This document shows positions 26,405 through 35,256 of a DNA stretch of 64,000 bases, in pieces. The stretch comes from Brevibacterium sp. 239c (GTDB lineage Bacteria > Actinomycetota > Actinomycetes > Actinomycetales > Brevibacteriaceae): positions 62,001 to 126,000 of the forward strand of contig NZ_FXZH01000003.1 of the NCBI RefSeq assembly GCF_900169365.1. The letters run 5' to 3'. The position numbers and the translations under genes are program-made. Numbering within the stretch: the stretch's first letter is position 1; every line of letters begins with the position of its first letter. The notes under the pieces were generated by a model that saw only the letters and a list, made by a program, of their open reading frames with translations, had not been told where the DNA came from and made no database searches.

Positions 26405-26866
26405 CTATTCCTCCTTGAAGTGGGTCCATCTAGCGATGAGCATACGCAACCGCTGACATTCCTCGTGGGCTCGGGGTCCATCTGCGTGCTGGATCGCCAT
26501 CACGGCATATGTGGTTCCGTCGGTCAGATCAAGAGTGGGCCACGGATCGTCCCCTTCCGGTGAGAAGGCGACGCCGAGGATCTGCCCCCAGGCGAAGGTG
26601 CGCGTCCTGACCATGTTCTTCACGACCAGACCGGATTCACTGGGTCGGGCCTGGATGTCGGCGACGCGCAGCAGTGCCGCAGCGAAGATGATACCGAGCA
26701 GGTTCATCCAGACCACGTCGAGCGGGGTCCAGGGATCCCAGTCCACGACGAGCAGTGCGATGGACAGCACCGCGAAGCCGATGAACACCATCACTGCGCC
26801 GACGGTGCTGATGATGCGCACCTGGCGGGGTCGGAAGACGCGGAATTCAGATTCGGCAGGCGCCAA
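26405..26866 (-). CDS. PH-domain (bPH-type) membrane protein downstream of hisG
   Basis: 153 aa. Two adjacent hydrophobic segments (about 17-41 and 49-67), then a small beta-rich domain (SGLVVKNMVRTRTFAWGQILGVAF) of the bacterial PH type and a final helix. Genes of this kind follow hisG in many Micrococcales; function unknown. The start appears to be TTG at 26866, inside the last codons of hisG (20-base overlap) and without a clear ribosome-binding site, so translation is probably coupled to hisG. Confidence 0.72.
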   Translation of the reverse strand: MAPAESEFRVFRPRQVRIISTVGAVMVFIGFAVLSIALLVVDWDPWTPLDVVWMNLLGIIFAAALLRVADIQARPSESGLVVKNMVRTRTFAWGQILGVAFSPEGDDPWPTLDLTDGTTYAVMAIQHADGPRAHEECQRLRMLIARWTHFKEE

Positions 26867-27686
26867 TGTTCGTCACCAGAATCGCACGGGCACCGACCGC
26901 GTAGAGACGGTCCATGACGTTGTTGACCTCTTTGGATTCGACCATGACGCGGGCCGCCACCCAGCCGGTCTCCTGCAGTGGGGAGATGGTGGGTGATTCG
27001 AGACCGGGGGTGAGTCCGAGTGCTTCGGGGAGCAGCCGCTCTTCGATGTTGTAGTCGACGAGCACGTACTGCCGGGCCACCATCACGGATTCGAGACGGC
27101 GTCGCAGCACCTCGATGGTCTCGGCTGCTCCGTCGCGCTGGACGAGGACGGCTTCGGATTCCAGCAGTGGCTCCCCGAATGTCTCGAGCCCTGCAGCGCG
27201 CAGCGTGCTGCCGGTCTCGACCACATCGGCGATGGCCTCGGCGACGCCGAGCTGGATGGAAACTTCGATGGCACCGTCGAGTTGGACGGTTTTTGCGTTG
27301 ATGCCCCGGGCCTGCAGGTCGGCTTCGACGAGGTTCGGGAAGCTGGTGGCGATGCGTGCGCCTTCCAGCTGGGTGGGCGAGGTGTAGGAACCGGTGACTC
27401 CGGCGTAGAAGAAGCGGGAGGCACCGAAGCCGAGACCGATGACTTCCTGCGCTTCGGCCTTCGACTCCAACAGCAGGTCACGACCGGTGATGCCGGCGTC
27501 GAGGATGCCCGATCCGACGTAGACGGCAATATCGCGGGGGCGCAGGTAGAAGAACTCGACGCCGTTGACTTCGTCCTGATGGACCAAGGTCTTACTCCCC
27601 CGGCGAGTGGAGTATCCGGCCTCGCTGAGCATCTCGGAGGCGGCTTCGGACAGTGCGCCCTTGTTCGGCACGGCTACACGCAGCAT
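26847..27686 (-). CDS. hisG: ATP phosphoribosyltransferase
   Basis: 279 aa, the long homohexameric form. It catalyses the first committed histidine step, ATP plus PRPP to phosphoribosyl-ATP, and is feedback-inhibited by histidine through the C-terminal ACT-like domain (about 205-279). N-terminal LRVAVPNKGALSEAA, then DAGITGRDLL and the PRPP-binding region ADVVETGSTLRAAGLE. No HisZ partner is needed for this form. Start ATG 27686 with AAAGGAC 3 nt upstream. Confidence 0.97.
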   Translation of the reverse strand: MLRVAVPNKGALSEAASEMLSEAGYSTRRGSKTLVHQDEVNGVEFFYLRPRDIAVYVGSGILDAGITGRDLLLESKAEAQEVIGLGFGASRFFYAGVTGSYTSPTQLEGARIATSFPNLVEADLQARGINAKTVQLDGAIEVSIQLGVAEAIADVVETGSTLRAAGLETFGEPLLESEAVLVQRDGAAETIEVLRRRLESVMVARQYVLVDYNIEERLLPEALGLTPGLESPTISPLQETGWVAARVMVESKEVNNVMDRLYAVGARAILVTNIGACRI

Positions 27687-27769
27687 GGTGTCCTTTTGTG
27701 TTTCATCGTCAACGGTTATTGTGGAGTCGATCTGCAGCTCCGTGCGTCTCGACTGATGCGGGTTGACCT

Positions 27770-28033
27770 CTAGAGATGTGAGTTGACGTCGTCGAGGCTG
27801 AGATCCTTAGCGACCATGAGCACCTGCAGGTGGTAGAGCAGCTGGGAGATCTCCTCGGCGAGGTCATCCTTAGTCTCATATTCGGCCGCCATCCAGACCT
27901 CTGCGGCTTCTTCGACGACCTTCTTCCCGATCGCATGGACTCCTGCGTCGAGTTCGGCCACGGTCTTCGAGCCTTCAGGACGATCGAGGGATTTCTGCAG
28001 GAGTTCGGCGTACAGCGAGTCAAAAGTCTTCAC
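27770..28033 (-). CDS. hisE: phosphoribosyl-ATP pyrophosphatase
   Basis: 87 aa. It hydrolyses PR-ATP to PR-AMP (second histidine step). An all-alpha MazG-like fold with the metal-binding EE..E..D motif in [18 protein letters not shown] and [14 protein letters not shown]. Start GTG at 28033 has no Shine-Dalgarno; TAGGCT ends 6 nt upstream, so it may be leaderless. It is followed by hisG after 83 bases. Confidence 0.95.
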   Translation of the reverse strand: MKTFDSLYAELLQKSLDRPEGSKTVAELDAGVHAIGKKVVEEAAEVWMAAEYETKDDLAEEISQLLYHLQVLMVAKDLSLDDVNSHL

Positions 28034-28039
28034 GAAACC

Positions 28040-28045
28040 AGCCTA
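28040..28045 (-). promoter_or_regulatory. -10 box TAGGCT for a likely leaderless hisE transcript
   Basis: On the minus strand TAGGCT is followed by GGTTTC and the hisE GTG. The same hexamer stands before polA at nearly the same distance. It sits in the 115-base gap after pnuC (28034-28148), which holds no other element I recognise. Confidence 0.55.
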
Positions 28046-28148
28046 ATACATCGATCTCAACACGCTCACACGGGGTCTCGGCCATCGGGACGCTACCCCA
28101 CTACGGAACGGTCCACTCGACGGGACGATCACCCACGACTGGGAGGTC

Positions 28149-28814
28149 TCATTCCTCGCTGCCTCGGTTGATGTCCGTGGCGCCTCGATGAGGCGCCGAG
28201 ATCGTCTGCTTCGATCTCTTCGACCAGTCGATGAAGCCGAGGACGACCATGACGAGGAAGATGAGGTATACGGCACCGGAGAACACGAGTCCTCCGGCGA
28301 CGGCCAGGGGTATCCCTACGAGGTCGACGGCCAGCCACACGAACCAGAATTCGACGATCGCACGACCCTGGGCGTACATCGCCACGATTGAGCCGACGAA
28401 GATGTAGGCGTCGGGATAGGGGTTCCAGGACCATCCGCCCAGTGCCAGGACGTAGCCGAAGACTCCGGTGCCCACGAGGAGCCCGCCGATCAGGAGCAGT
28501 CGCTCCTTCCAGGTCGCCCAGCGGACGAGGACTTCGCCGGCGGCTTCCCGGGATTTCTTCCACTGCGTCCAGCCCCACACTGCGGCCACGATGATGACGA
28601 CCTGGCGGGAGGCGTTGCCGCCGAGTCCGGCGGAGATGCTGGCGGCGAAGAGAAGGATGGAACCCAGGATCTGGACCGGCCAGGACAGAATGTTGCGCCG
28701 CAGCGCCAGGACCACGGTGGCCAAGGCGCAGATATTGCCGAACAGGTCGGAATACGGCACTGGTTTGCCCAGCAGTTCGAATGCTGGGGTGTTCAGCCAG
28801 TCGAGCAGTTCCAT
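28149..28814 (-). CDS. PnuC-family vitamin transporter, possibly riboflavin (RibM/PnuX-like)
   Basis: 221 aa. About seven membrane helices with the PnuC-family tryptophans: SWPVQILGS (near residue 44), VAAVWGWTQWKK and SWNPYPDAYIFVGSIVAMYAQ, then VEFWFVWLAVDLVGIPLA. PnuC proteins facilitate diffusion of nicotinamide riboside or related vitamins that are trapped by phosphorylation. The SWNP(Y)PDAYIFVG segment and the location after rpe, where rib genes sit in corynebacteria and streptomycetes, favour the riboflavin-specific RibM/PnuX branch; this is inference. AAGG lies 5 nt before the ATG. It is 11 bases from rpe and probably co-transcribed. Confidence 0.82.
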   Translation of the reverse strand: MELLDWLNTPAFELLGKPVPYSDLFGNICALATVVLALRRNILSWPVQILGSILLFAASISAGLGGNASRQVVIIVAAVWGWTQWKKSREAAGEVLVRWATWKERLLLIGGLLVGTGVFGYVLALGGWSWNPYPDAYIFVGSIVAMYAQGRAIVEFWFVWLAVDLVGIPLAVAGGLVFSGAVYLIFLVMVVLGFIDWSKRSKQTISAPHRGATDINRGSEE

Positions 28815-28825
28815 TTCCGCCTTCT

Positions 28826-29488
28826 TCAGTGCACGTGTGATGCTGCGAGTTCACGCAGCTCCGAGATCGCGGTGGCTGCATCGTCGGGTCCGTAGACGGC
28901 GGAGCCGGCCACGAGCACATCGGCGCCGGCGTCGACGACGCGTTCGATCGTCGACGTCGAGACTCCCCCGTCGACCTGCAGCTTGATCTCCAGCCCGGAG
29001 GCTGAAATCGCCTCACGGGTGCGACGGATCTTCGGCAGGCACACATCCAGGAACTTCTGTCCACCGAAACCGGGTTCGACGGTCATGATGAGGATCTGGT
29101 CGAACTCGCCGAGGAGGTCGATGTAGGGCTCGATGGGGGTCGCCGGCTTGAGTGCGAGGCTGGCTTTGGCTCCCAGCTTTCGGATCTCCCGAGCCAGGCG
29201 CACAGGTGCGGCGGCCGCCTCGGCGTGGAAGGTCACCGAGGCGCAGCCGAGCTCGGCGTAGACCGGTGCGTTCCGGTCCGCGTCGGCGATCATCAGGTGT
29301 GCGTCGAGCGGGATCGGACTGATCGCCTGGATCCGTTCGACCACGGGCGGGCCGAAGGTGAGGTTCGGAACGAAATGGTTGTCCATCACGTCGATGTGCG
29401 CCATATCGGCGGTGCTGATTTTTGCCAGTTCGCCTCGCAGGTCCGAGAAGTCGGAGCTGAGGATGCTGGGGTTGATCTCGATCGCCAT
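28826..29488 (-). CDS. rpe: ribulose-phosphate 3-epimerase
   Basis: 220 aa. It interconverts ribulose 5-phosphate and xylulose 5-phosphate in the pentose phosphate pathway. A TIM barrel with metal-binding residues in [17 protein letters not shown] (His, Asp), [19 protein letters not shown] and VDGGVS. Start ATG 29488 with GGAAGG 9 nt upstream; the rsmB stop is 1 base away. Confidence 0.97.
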   Translation of the reverse strand: MAIEINPSILSSDFSDLRGELAKISTADMAHIDVMDNHFVPNLTFGPPVVERIQAISPIPLDAHLMIADADRNAPVYAELGCASVTFHAEAAAAPVRLAREIRKLGAKASLALKPATPIEPYIDLLGEFDQILIMTVEPGFGGQKFLDVCLPKIRRTREAISASGLEIKLQVDGGVSTSTIERVVDAGADVLVAGSAVYGPDDAATAISELRELAASHVH

Positions 29489-29489
29489 T

Positions 29490-30953
29490 TCAGTGCGCCT
29501 TCCGCATCAGAGCCAAGAACATTCCATCGGTGTTGTGGACATGGGGCCACAGCTGAGCGTACCGTCCCGCTCCCCGGCTCACCGAGGTGAACCCTTCGGC
29601 ATCGGTGCCCGTGACCTCTGCGAGGACAGCTGGGGCATCCAGGATTTCAATGTCGGACCCGCGCAGGACATCGTCGACGACGAGCACTGTCTCCGCGTAG
29701 TGGGGAGAGCAGGTCGAGTAGGCGACGACTCCCCCGGCAGCGCATGCGTCCAAGGCTGCCCGCAACAGTTCTCGCTGCAGTCCTGCCAGCGCGTTGATGT
29801 CCTCAGGGCGACGACGGTAGCGGGCCTCGGGGCGACGACGCAGGGCGCCGAGTCCCGAGCAGGGAACGTCGACGAGCACCTTCGCGTAGGGGCCTGTGGC
29901 CTCGCGGGCGTCTTGGACGCGGGTCGTGACGTTATCGAGGGCCTGGGTGGAGGATCGCACAAGTTCGACCCTGTGCTCGCTGGAGTCGAAGGCATCGAGA
30001 AAGGTTCCCGACGCCTTCGCAATCGCCGCGAGGACTGCGGCCTTGCCACCGGGTCCTGCACACAGGTCCGCCCAGGTGCCTGCCGGTGCCTCAACCTGCG
30101 CCAGGGCCAGAGCCACCAGCGCGGACCCTTCGTCCTGCACTCGGGCCCGGCCGCTGGCGACGGCATCGACGTTCTTGGGCACCGCTGTGTCGAGGGTGAC
30201 GCCGATGGGTGAGAATTCGGTCGGCTGCCCGGGCAGTTCGCTGCGGTCGATGAGTCCCGGCAGAGCGGAGACGCTGACCTTCGCTGCCGCATTGTCGGCT
30301 TCGAGCAGGGCCTGCAGTTCAGACGCCTGCCGGCCGTGGCCCTTAAGGGCCTGTGTCATGGCCCGGACGATCCATTCCGGATGGGAGTATTCGATGGCCT
30401 GCTCGCTCACTGCGCTGGCTCCGGCGGTGACACGGCGCAGCCATTCGTCCCGGTCGACCTCGGAGACCCGGCGGAGTACGGCGTTGACGAACCCGGCCGT
30501 CTTCGGAGCATAGGACTTGATGACGGCCACGGTCTCCGACAGTGCTGCATGGTCGGGCACGCGCATGGACAGGATCTGGTGGGCGCCGAGGCGCATTCCG
30601 GCCAGCGGTTCAGGGTCGATGCTGTCGATGGGGCGGTTCGCGGCCTTGGCGATGATCGCATCGTAGAACTCCTGTTGGCGCAGCGCGCCATAGGTGAGTT
30701 CGGTCGTGAACGCCGCATCTTGGGGATCCATATGCGTGCGGGCGAGCTTGGCGGGCAGGAGCAGGTTCGCGTACGAGTCCTTCGTCTCCACATCGACGAG
30801 GACCTCCCAGGCGATGCGCCGAGGCAAGTTCTTGGCCTGACGCGGCTCTCGCCCACCCGAGGGTCCGTTGCCGGAGGACTTGCCGCCTGTTGGGGGCTTG
30901 TTCCCCGCTGGTCTCTTCCTCGGCATGCGCTCATCTGCTGGCATCGGTCTCAT
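29490..30953 (-). CDS. rsmB: 16S rRNA (cytosine-967-C5)-methyltransferase
   Basis: 487 aa. A basic, disordered first 45 residues is followed by a NusB-like RNA-binding domain (about 46-180: [37 protein letters not shown]). The SAM-dependent m5C domain then has [14 protein letters not shown] (SAM), [21 protein letters not shown] (motif IV Cys) and [12 protein letters not shown] (catalytic Cys of motif VI). ATG 30953 overlaps the fmt stop as ATGA, with AAGGAG just upstream. Confidence 0.95.
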   Translation of the reverse strand: MRPMPADERMPRKRPAGNKPPTGGKSSGNGPSGGREPRQAKNLPRRIAWEVLVDVETKDSYANLLLPAKLARTHMDPQDAAFTTELTYGALRQQEFYDAIIAKAANRPIDSIDPEPLAGMRLGAHQILSMRVPDHAALSETVAVIKSYAPKTAGFVNAVLRRVSEVDRDEWLRRVTAGASAVSEQAIEYSHPEWIVRAMTQALKGHGRQASELQALLEADNAAAKVSVSALPGLIDRSELPGQPTEFSPIGVTLDTAVPKNVDAVASGRARVQDEGSALVALALAQVEAPAGTWADLCAGPGGKAAVLAAIAKASGTFLDAFDSSEHRVELVRSSTQALDNVTTRVQDAREATGPYAKVLVDVPCSGLGALRRRPEARYRRRPEDINALAGLQRELLRAALDACAAGGVVAYSTCSPHYAETVLVVDDVLRGSDIEILDAPAVLAEVTGTDAEGFTSVSRGAGRYAQLWPHVHNTDGMFLALMRKAH

Positions 30954-31909
30954 GCTCCTTGCTCGGGGTCTGCCGTCGGCTCGGCACTAGCTTCGCTGGG
31001 GTCGAATCGGATGTCGCCACGGCCACGCAGGAAGTCCACGGCAGCCATCCGAGGCTTGCCGAAGGGTTGGATCTCCTCGACCTGGACCCAGCCGTCGCCG
31101 CAGCCGATGACAGCTGTCTTCTGCCAAGAGGTCAGCAGCCCGACATCGGTGGCCGCGGCGACGTCGGGAGCGGGTGCGAGTCCGAAGAGTTTGGCCCGCT
31201 TCCCATCGATGTTGGCCCATGGTCCGGGACTCGGGCTGACTCCCCGGGCACGGTCAATGATCGCCCGTGCGGGCTCGGAGAAGTCGAGATGGGCGTCGGC
31301 GATACCGATCTTGTCCGCGTGGCTCGCTTCCCCTGACTGCGGGCTCATGACCGCGGTGCCGTCGGCCAGGTCGTCGAAGGCCGCGACCAGTTCGGCCGCA
31401 CCCCTATGGGCATAGTCGTCGAGTGCGGTGGCGACATCGGGATGGTCCAACGGGAGTTCGAGGCGGCGCAGGACGGGCCCGGAGTCCATGCCCTCGTCGA
31501 TCTTGAACACGCTGACTCCACTGTGGCTCTGGCCTGCGATGAGGGCACGTTGGACCGGAGCGGCTCCGCGATGTTCTGGGAGAAGCGAGAAATGGAGGTT
31601 GAACCAGCCGAGTTCGGCAGTCGCCAGTGCTGCCGGTCCGGCGATGGCCCCATAGGCGACGACGGCTACGGCGTCGACCTTGAGGGCTCTGAGTTCTGTG
31701 ATGACCTCGCCGCGGAGTCGGCTCGCCTCGATGACGTCGAGACCGAGTTCGAGGGCACGGGCTTTCACGGGTGAGGGGGTGAGGACACGTTTGCGTCCCA
31801 CCGGGGCATCGGGTCGGGTGAGGACGGCACGGATGCGGTGTCGAGATTCGACGAGAGCCTCGAGGGCTGGCACTGCGGCATCCGGAGTTCCGGCAAAGAC
31901 GATATCCAC
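30950..31909 (-). CDS. fmt: methionyl-tRNA formyltransferase
   Basis: 319 aa. It formylates initiator Met-tRNA with 10-formyltetrahydrofolate. N-terminal VFAGTPDAAVPALEALV, the catalytic region NLHFSLLPEHRGAAPVQRALIAG (Asn-His...) and GVSVFKIDEGMDSGPVL; a C-terminal OB-like tRNA-binding domain from about residue 205. Start GTG 31909 has no Shine-Dalgarno; TAGAAT ends 7 nt upstream, which suggests a leaderless promoter. The gap to priA is 54 bases. Confidence 0.96.
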   Translation of the reverse strand: MDIVFAGTPDAAVPALEALVESRHRIRAVLTRPDAPVGRKRVLTPSPVKARALELGLDVIEASRLRGEVITELRALKVDAVAVVAYGAIAGPAALATAELGWFNLHFSLLPEHRGAAPVQRALIAGQSHSGVSVFKIDEGMDSGPVLRRLELPLDHPDVATALDDYAHRGAAELVAAFDDLADGTAVMSPQSGEASHADKIGIADAHLDFSEPARAIIDRARGVSPSPGPWANIDGKRAKLFGLAPAPDVAAATDVGLLTSWQKTAVIGCGDGWVQVEEIQPFGKPRMAAVDFLRGRGDIRFDPSEASAEPTADPEQGA

Positions 31910-31916
31910 TTGAGGA

Positions 31917-31922
31917 ATTCTA
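31917..31922 (-). promoter_or_regulatory. -10 box TAGAAT for a likely leaderless fmt transcript
   Basis: On the minus strand TAGAAT is followed by TCCTCAA and the fmt GTG, in the 54-base gap after priA. The only purine-rich run is on the opposite strand. Confidence 0.58.
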
Positions 31923-31963
31923 CTTGTTCGCTTCGCGGACGCGGAGTCCGGGCATCGGGATGC

Positions 31964-34054
31964 TCACAGAGACCGCGGATCGTCGATGCGCACACGCACC
32001 TGGGGGAGCTTCTTCGCAGACCGGGAGGCGATCAGATGAGCCAATGCCTCGCCGACCGTGTCGCCTGCAGCGATCGGGTAGGCGGCGACGGCCTTCTGGC
32101 CATCGTCGTCGGAGTCGCGGATGAGTTCGGTCAGCTCGGGTACGGCGGTGATCATGGCGTCGATATCGGCGCCGGCGCCGGTGAGTTCAACGATGCGCCG
32201 GTAGGGCGGAAAGCCGAGCTCCATCCGATCGTTGAGCGCCCGGGACATGGTGGTGACCGGGTCGAAGGTGGTCACCGTGTTCCGGATCGTCTCATCGGTG
32301 TCGCCGAGGTAGACGACTCCCCCGGCTGTGCGTGATCTCACGAGGACGGCCGCACGCAGCCTCCGGCTGACCCCCTCATCGGTTGAGCGCATCCATGGCC
32401 CCGGCCACAGCGAGTCGAGCAGGATTGCGCAGGCGTAGCCGCCGAGGACGTAGGGCTCTGCTCCGGTGGTGGCGACGACGATGCGTGGAGAGTCGTCGAT
32501 GGCGACGGGGATGTCGTCCCCGCCGGACTCGAGGATTTCGATGCCCGGCATGGCCTTGCGCAGCTCTTCGACGGTCCGACCTCTGCCGCGCACGATCGAG
32601 CGGACCTGGTTCGAGCGGCAGCGTCCGCAGGAGAACGTATCGGAATGGAACCCGCATGAGCGACAGGCGAAGGGGCCGACCTCGGACTGTGTGGTCAGGG
32701 TTGCCGAACACTGTGGGCAGCGTGCGACCTCTTGGCATCTCGCGCAGGCGAACACCGGATAGTATCCGGCCCGCGGGACCTGGACGAGGACGGGTCCGAC
32801 CGCGTTCGTGTCCTTGGTTCCTGGGCGCAGGGCACCGCGCATCAGCTGCCAGGCGCGTGAGGGGATGCGCTGCCAGGCGAAGGGGTCTCGCTCCTCGTCG
32901 GGGACGTATACCCGCGGTGCGCCCTCACGGCGTTCCGGGCCGGTGGGTGTGGCGTCGTGCAGCCATCCGACCTCAACCAGGCGTTGGATCTCTGCGCTGC
33001 GATCGGTGGAGACGAACAGCAGCCCGGTGGAGTCGATGGTCGACCTCAGCAGGCACACTTCCCTGGCGTGTGGGTATGGTGCGTGCTGGTCGAGGTAGTT
33101 CGAGTTCGAGTCGTCGAAGCAGATGATGAGGCCCAACCCTTCGACCGGGGCGAAGGCGGCTGCTCTGGTGCCGATCGTCACACGTGTGTGTCCCAGCAGG
33201 CCACGCAGCCAGGCTTTCCAGCGTTGCTCGGGTGATTGATCGGCGCTGAGCACGGAGTACGAGCCGATGTCCTCGCTGGAGTCGAGTGCGGCCGCGAGCA
33301 CGGCAAGTTCACGATGATCGGGCACCAGCCACAGCACCGACTCCCCCGCCGCCAGCGTTGCTCGGGCAGCTTCCAGGCCGGCGGTGATCCAACTCAGTCC
33401 TGGGGTGGGTCCGGGGACGCAGGTCATGGCGATCCGCGGATGTTCGGCGGCTGGGAACTTGTCTTCTCTGTCGTGGGCGGATTCGTTGACCACCCATTCG
33501 CCGAGGCGGCCGATCGTGTCCGTTGTCGTTGAAGTCGGGGTGTTGGAAGTTGAAGCCGAGCCCTCGGACGTTGAGTTCGCGGCCTCGCCTGCCGTCGGCG
33601 CTGCGGAGTCGCTCTGCTGCTGTTGCGCGGCCTTCTCCGCCTTGAGCACCGCCTTTTCGGCACGTGCGTGGCGGGGCGGGATCGCCAGACGCAGCACATC
33701 GGAGAGGGTTCCCGCGTAGCGGCGGGCCGTGGCAGTGGCTAGGCGCAGCAGTTCTGGTGTGAGCACGACGACGGGGCTGGTGATGCGCTCGATCGTGGCG
33801 AGTGGTCCGATGTGTTCGGATTTCTCAACCCGTTCGAGCAGGAATCCGTCACGCAGCTTCCCGGCGAATTTGACCCTGACTCGCACACCGGGGCGGGCTG
33901 TGTCGGCGAATTTCTCCGGCACGGCATAGTCGAAGGTCCGGGCCAGGTGCGGCACCGGGTGATCGATGAGCACGTGAGCCACGGGGTCTTCCGATGCCAC
34001 CGGCACCTGCCCGATGGCGGAGGTGCCGGTGTCGATGGGAAGAGGTTCGTCCAT
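31964..34054 (-). CDS. priA: primosomal protein N' (PriA), helicase-degenerate actinobacterial form
   Basis: 696 aa. PriA restarts stalled replication forks. The N-terminal 3'-DNA-binding domain (HVLIDHPVPHLARTFDYAVPEKF) and eight zinc-binding cysteines in two CxxC pairs of motifs (CARCQEVARCPQC; CRSCGFHSDTFSCGRC, about residues 430-475) are intact. The helicase core is altered: there is no GSGKT-type Walker A where helicases have it (the region reads VPGPTPGLSW), and a long Ala/Gln/Ser/Thr-rich insertion occupies about 145-185. Loss of ATPase motifs is known for actinobacterial PriA-like proteins. Start ATG 34054 overlaps the metK stop (TGATG). Confidence 0.92.
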   Translation of the reverse strand: MDEPLPIDTGTSAIGQVPVASEDPVAHVLIDHPVPHLARTFDYAVPEKFADTARPGVRVRVKFAGKLRDGFLLERVEKSEHIGPLATIERITSPVVVLTPELLRLATATARRYAGTLSDVLRLAIPPRHARAEKAVLKAEKAAQQQQSDSAAPTAGEAANSTSEGSASTSNTPTSTTTDTIGRLGEWVVNESAHDREDKFPAAEHPRIAMTCVPGPTPGLSWITAGLEAARATLAAGESVLWLVPDHRELAVLAAALDSSEDIGSYSVLSADQSPEQRWKAWLRGLLGHTRVTIGTRAAAFAPVEGLGLIICFDDSNSNYLDQHAPYPHAREVCLLRSTIDSTGLLFVSTDRSAEIQRLVEVGWLHDATPTGPERREGAPRVYVPDEERDPFAWQRIPSRAWQLMRGALRPGTKDTNAVGPVLVQVPRAGYYPVFACARCQEVARCPQCSATLTTQSEVGPFACRSCGFHSDTFSCGRCRSNQVRSIVRGRGRTVEELRKAMPGIEILESGGDDIPVAIDDSPRIVVATTGAEPYVLGGYACAILLDSLWPGPWMRSTDEGVSRRLRAAVLVRSRTAGGVVYLGDTDETIRNTVTTFDPVTTMSRALNDRMELGFPPYRRIVELTGAGADIDAMITAVPELTELIRDSDDDGQKAVAAYPIAAGDTVGEALAHLIASRSAKKLPQVRVRIDDPRSL

Positions 34055-35256
34055 CAAGCCGAGGAGACTGCGCGCAGCAGATCGTCGGCACGGTCCGTGA
34101 CCTCCCAAGTGAAGTCGGAGAGCTCGCGGCCGAAGTGGCCGTAGGTCGAAGTCTGAGAGTAGATCGGGCGCAGGAGGTCGAGTTCCTGGATGATCATGGC
34201 TGGTCGCAGGTCGAAGACCTCCCGAATCGCCTTCGAGATCGCGTGGGGGTCCACCTTCTCGGTGCCGAAGGTTTCGACGTAGAGGCCCATCGGGTCGACG
34301 CGGCCGATCGCATAGGAGACCTGCACCTCGGCGCGGTCGGCGAGCCCGGCGGCGACGACGTTCTTCGCGACCCAGCGCATGGCATAGGCGGCGGAGCGGT
34401 CGACCTTCGAAGGGTCCTTGCCGGAGAAGGCGCCGCCGCCGTGGCGGGAGTATCCGCCGTAGGTGTCGACGATGATCTTGCGGCCGGTCAGTCCGGCATC
34501 TCCCATCGGTCCGCCGGTGACGAAGGGCCCGGCGGGGTTGATGTGGATGTTGGCATGGCTGACGTCGAGGTTGGAGCCGGCGATGACCGGGTCGATGACG
34601 AAGTCCTTGATCTCCGAATGCAGCTGGGCCTGGTCGACGTGCGCGGCGTGCTGGGTCGAGACCACGATGTTCTCGATCGACACGGCTTCGTTTCCGTCGT
34701 AGCCGAGTGTCAGCTGGGTCTTGCCGTCAGGACGCAGATAGTCCAATGCTCCGGTCTTGCGCACTTCGGAGAGTTTCTCCGCCATGCGTGAGGCGAGATG
34801 GATCGGCATGGGCATGAGGACGTTGGTGGCGTTGTCGGCGTAGCCGAACATGAGGCCCTGGTCGCCGGCGCCCAGGCTGGAACCGTGATCGGAATCCACG
34901 GCTTCGCGGAAGTCCAGCGGGTTGGTCACACCGGAATGGATGTCGGTGGACTGGCTGCCGATGGAGACGGACACACCGCAGGAATGGCCATCGAATCCAG
35001 TGTCGGAGGAGTCGTAGCCGATGCCGGTGATGAGCTGACGGACGATGCCTGCCACGTCGGCGTAGGCCGCGGTGTTGACCTCGCCGGCCACGTGGACGAG
35101 TCCGGTGGTGACCATCGTCTCGACGGCGACTTTGGCGTTCGGGTCCTGACTCAGCAGATCGTCGAGGACGGCGTCGCTGATCTGGTCACAGATCTTGTCG
35201 GGGTGGCCCTCGGTGACGGATTCGGACGAGAAGAAGCGCAGATTTGATTGACTCAC
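34054..35256 (-). CDS. metK: S-adenosylmethionine synthetase
   Basis: 400 aa. It makes S-adenosylmethionine from methionine and ATP. N-terminal [25 protein letters not shown], the ATP-binding [12 protein letters not shown] and the P-loop-like [19 protein letters not shown]. The GTG at 35256 (VSQSNLRFF) overlaps the coaBC stop as GTGA; there is no Shine-Dalgarno, and TAGAAT ends 7 nt upstream inside the coaBC coding end. A more distal ATG six codons upstream lies in coaBC and before the family start. Confidence 0.97.
   Translation of the reverse strand: MSQSNLRFFSSESVTEGHPDKICDQISDAVLDDLLSQDPNAKVAVETMVTTGLVHVAGEVNTAAYADVAGIVRQLITGIGYDSSDTGFDGHSCGVSVSIGSQSTDIHSGVTNPLDFREAVDSDHGSSLGAGDQGLMFGYADNATNVLMPMPIHLASRMAEKLSEVRKTGALDYLRPDGKTQLTLGYDGNEAVSIENIVVSTQHAAHVDQAQLHSEIKDFVIDPVIAGSNLDVSHANIHINPAGPFVTGGPMGDAGLTGRKIIVDTYGGYSRHGGGAFSGKDPSKVDRSAAYAMRWVAKNVVAAGLADRAEVQVSYAIGRVDPMGLYVETFGTEKVDPHAISKAIREVFDLRPAMIIQELDLLRPIYSQTSTYGHFGRELSDFTWEVTDRADDLLRAVSSA

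Noticed and set aside
28179..28197. strong GGCGCCTC-GAT-GAGGCGCC hairpin as a terminator
   Set aside because: It lies inside the pnuC coding region about 30 bases before the stop and has no T tract; the pairing is explained by the encoded residues.
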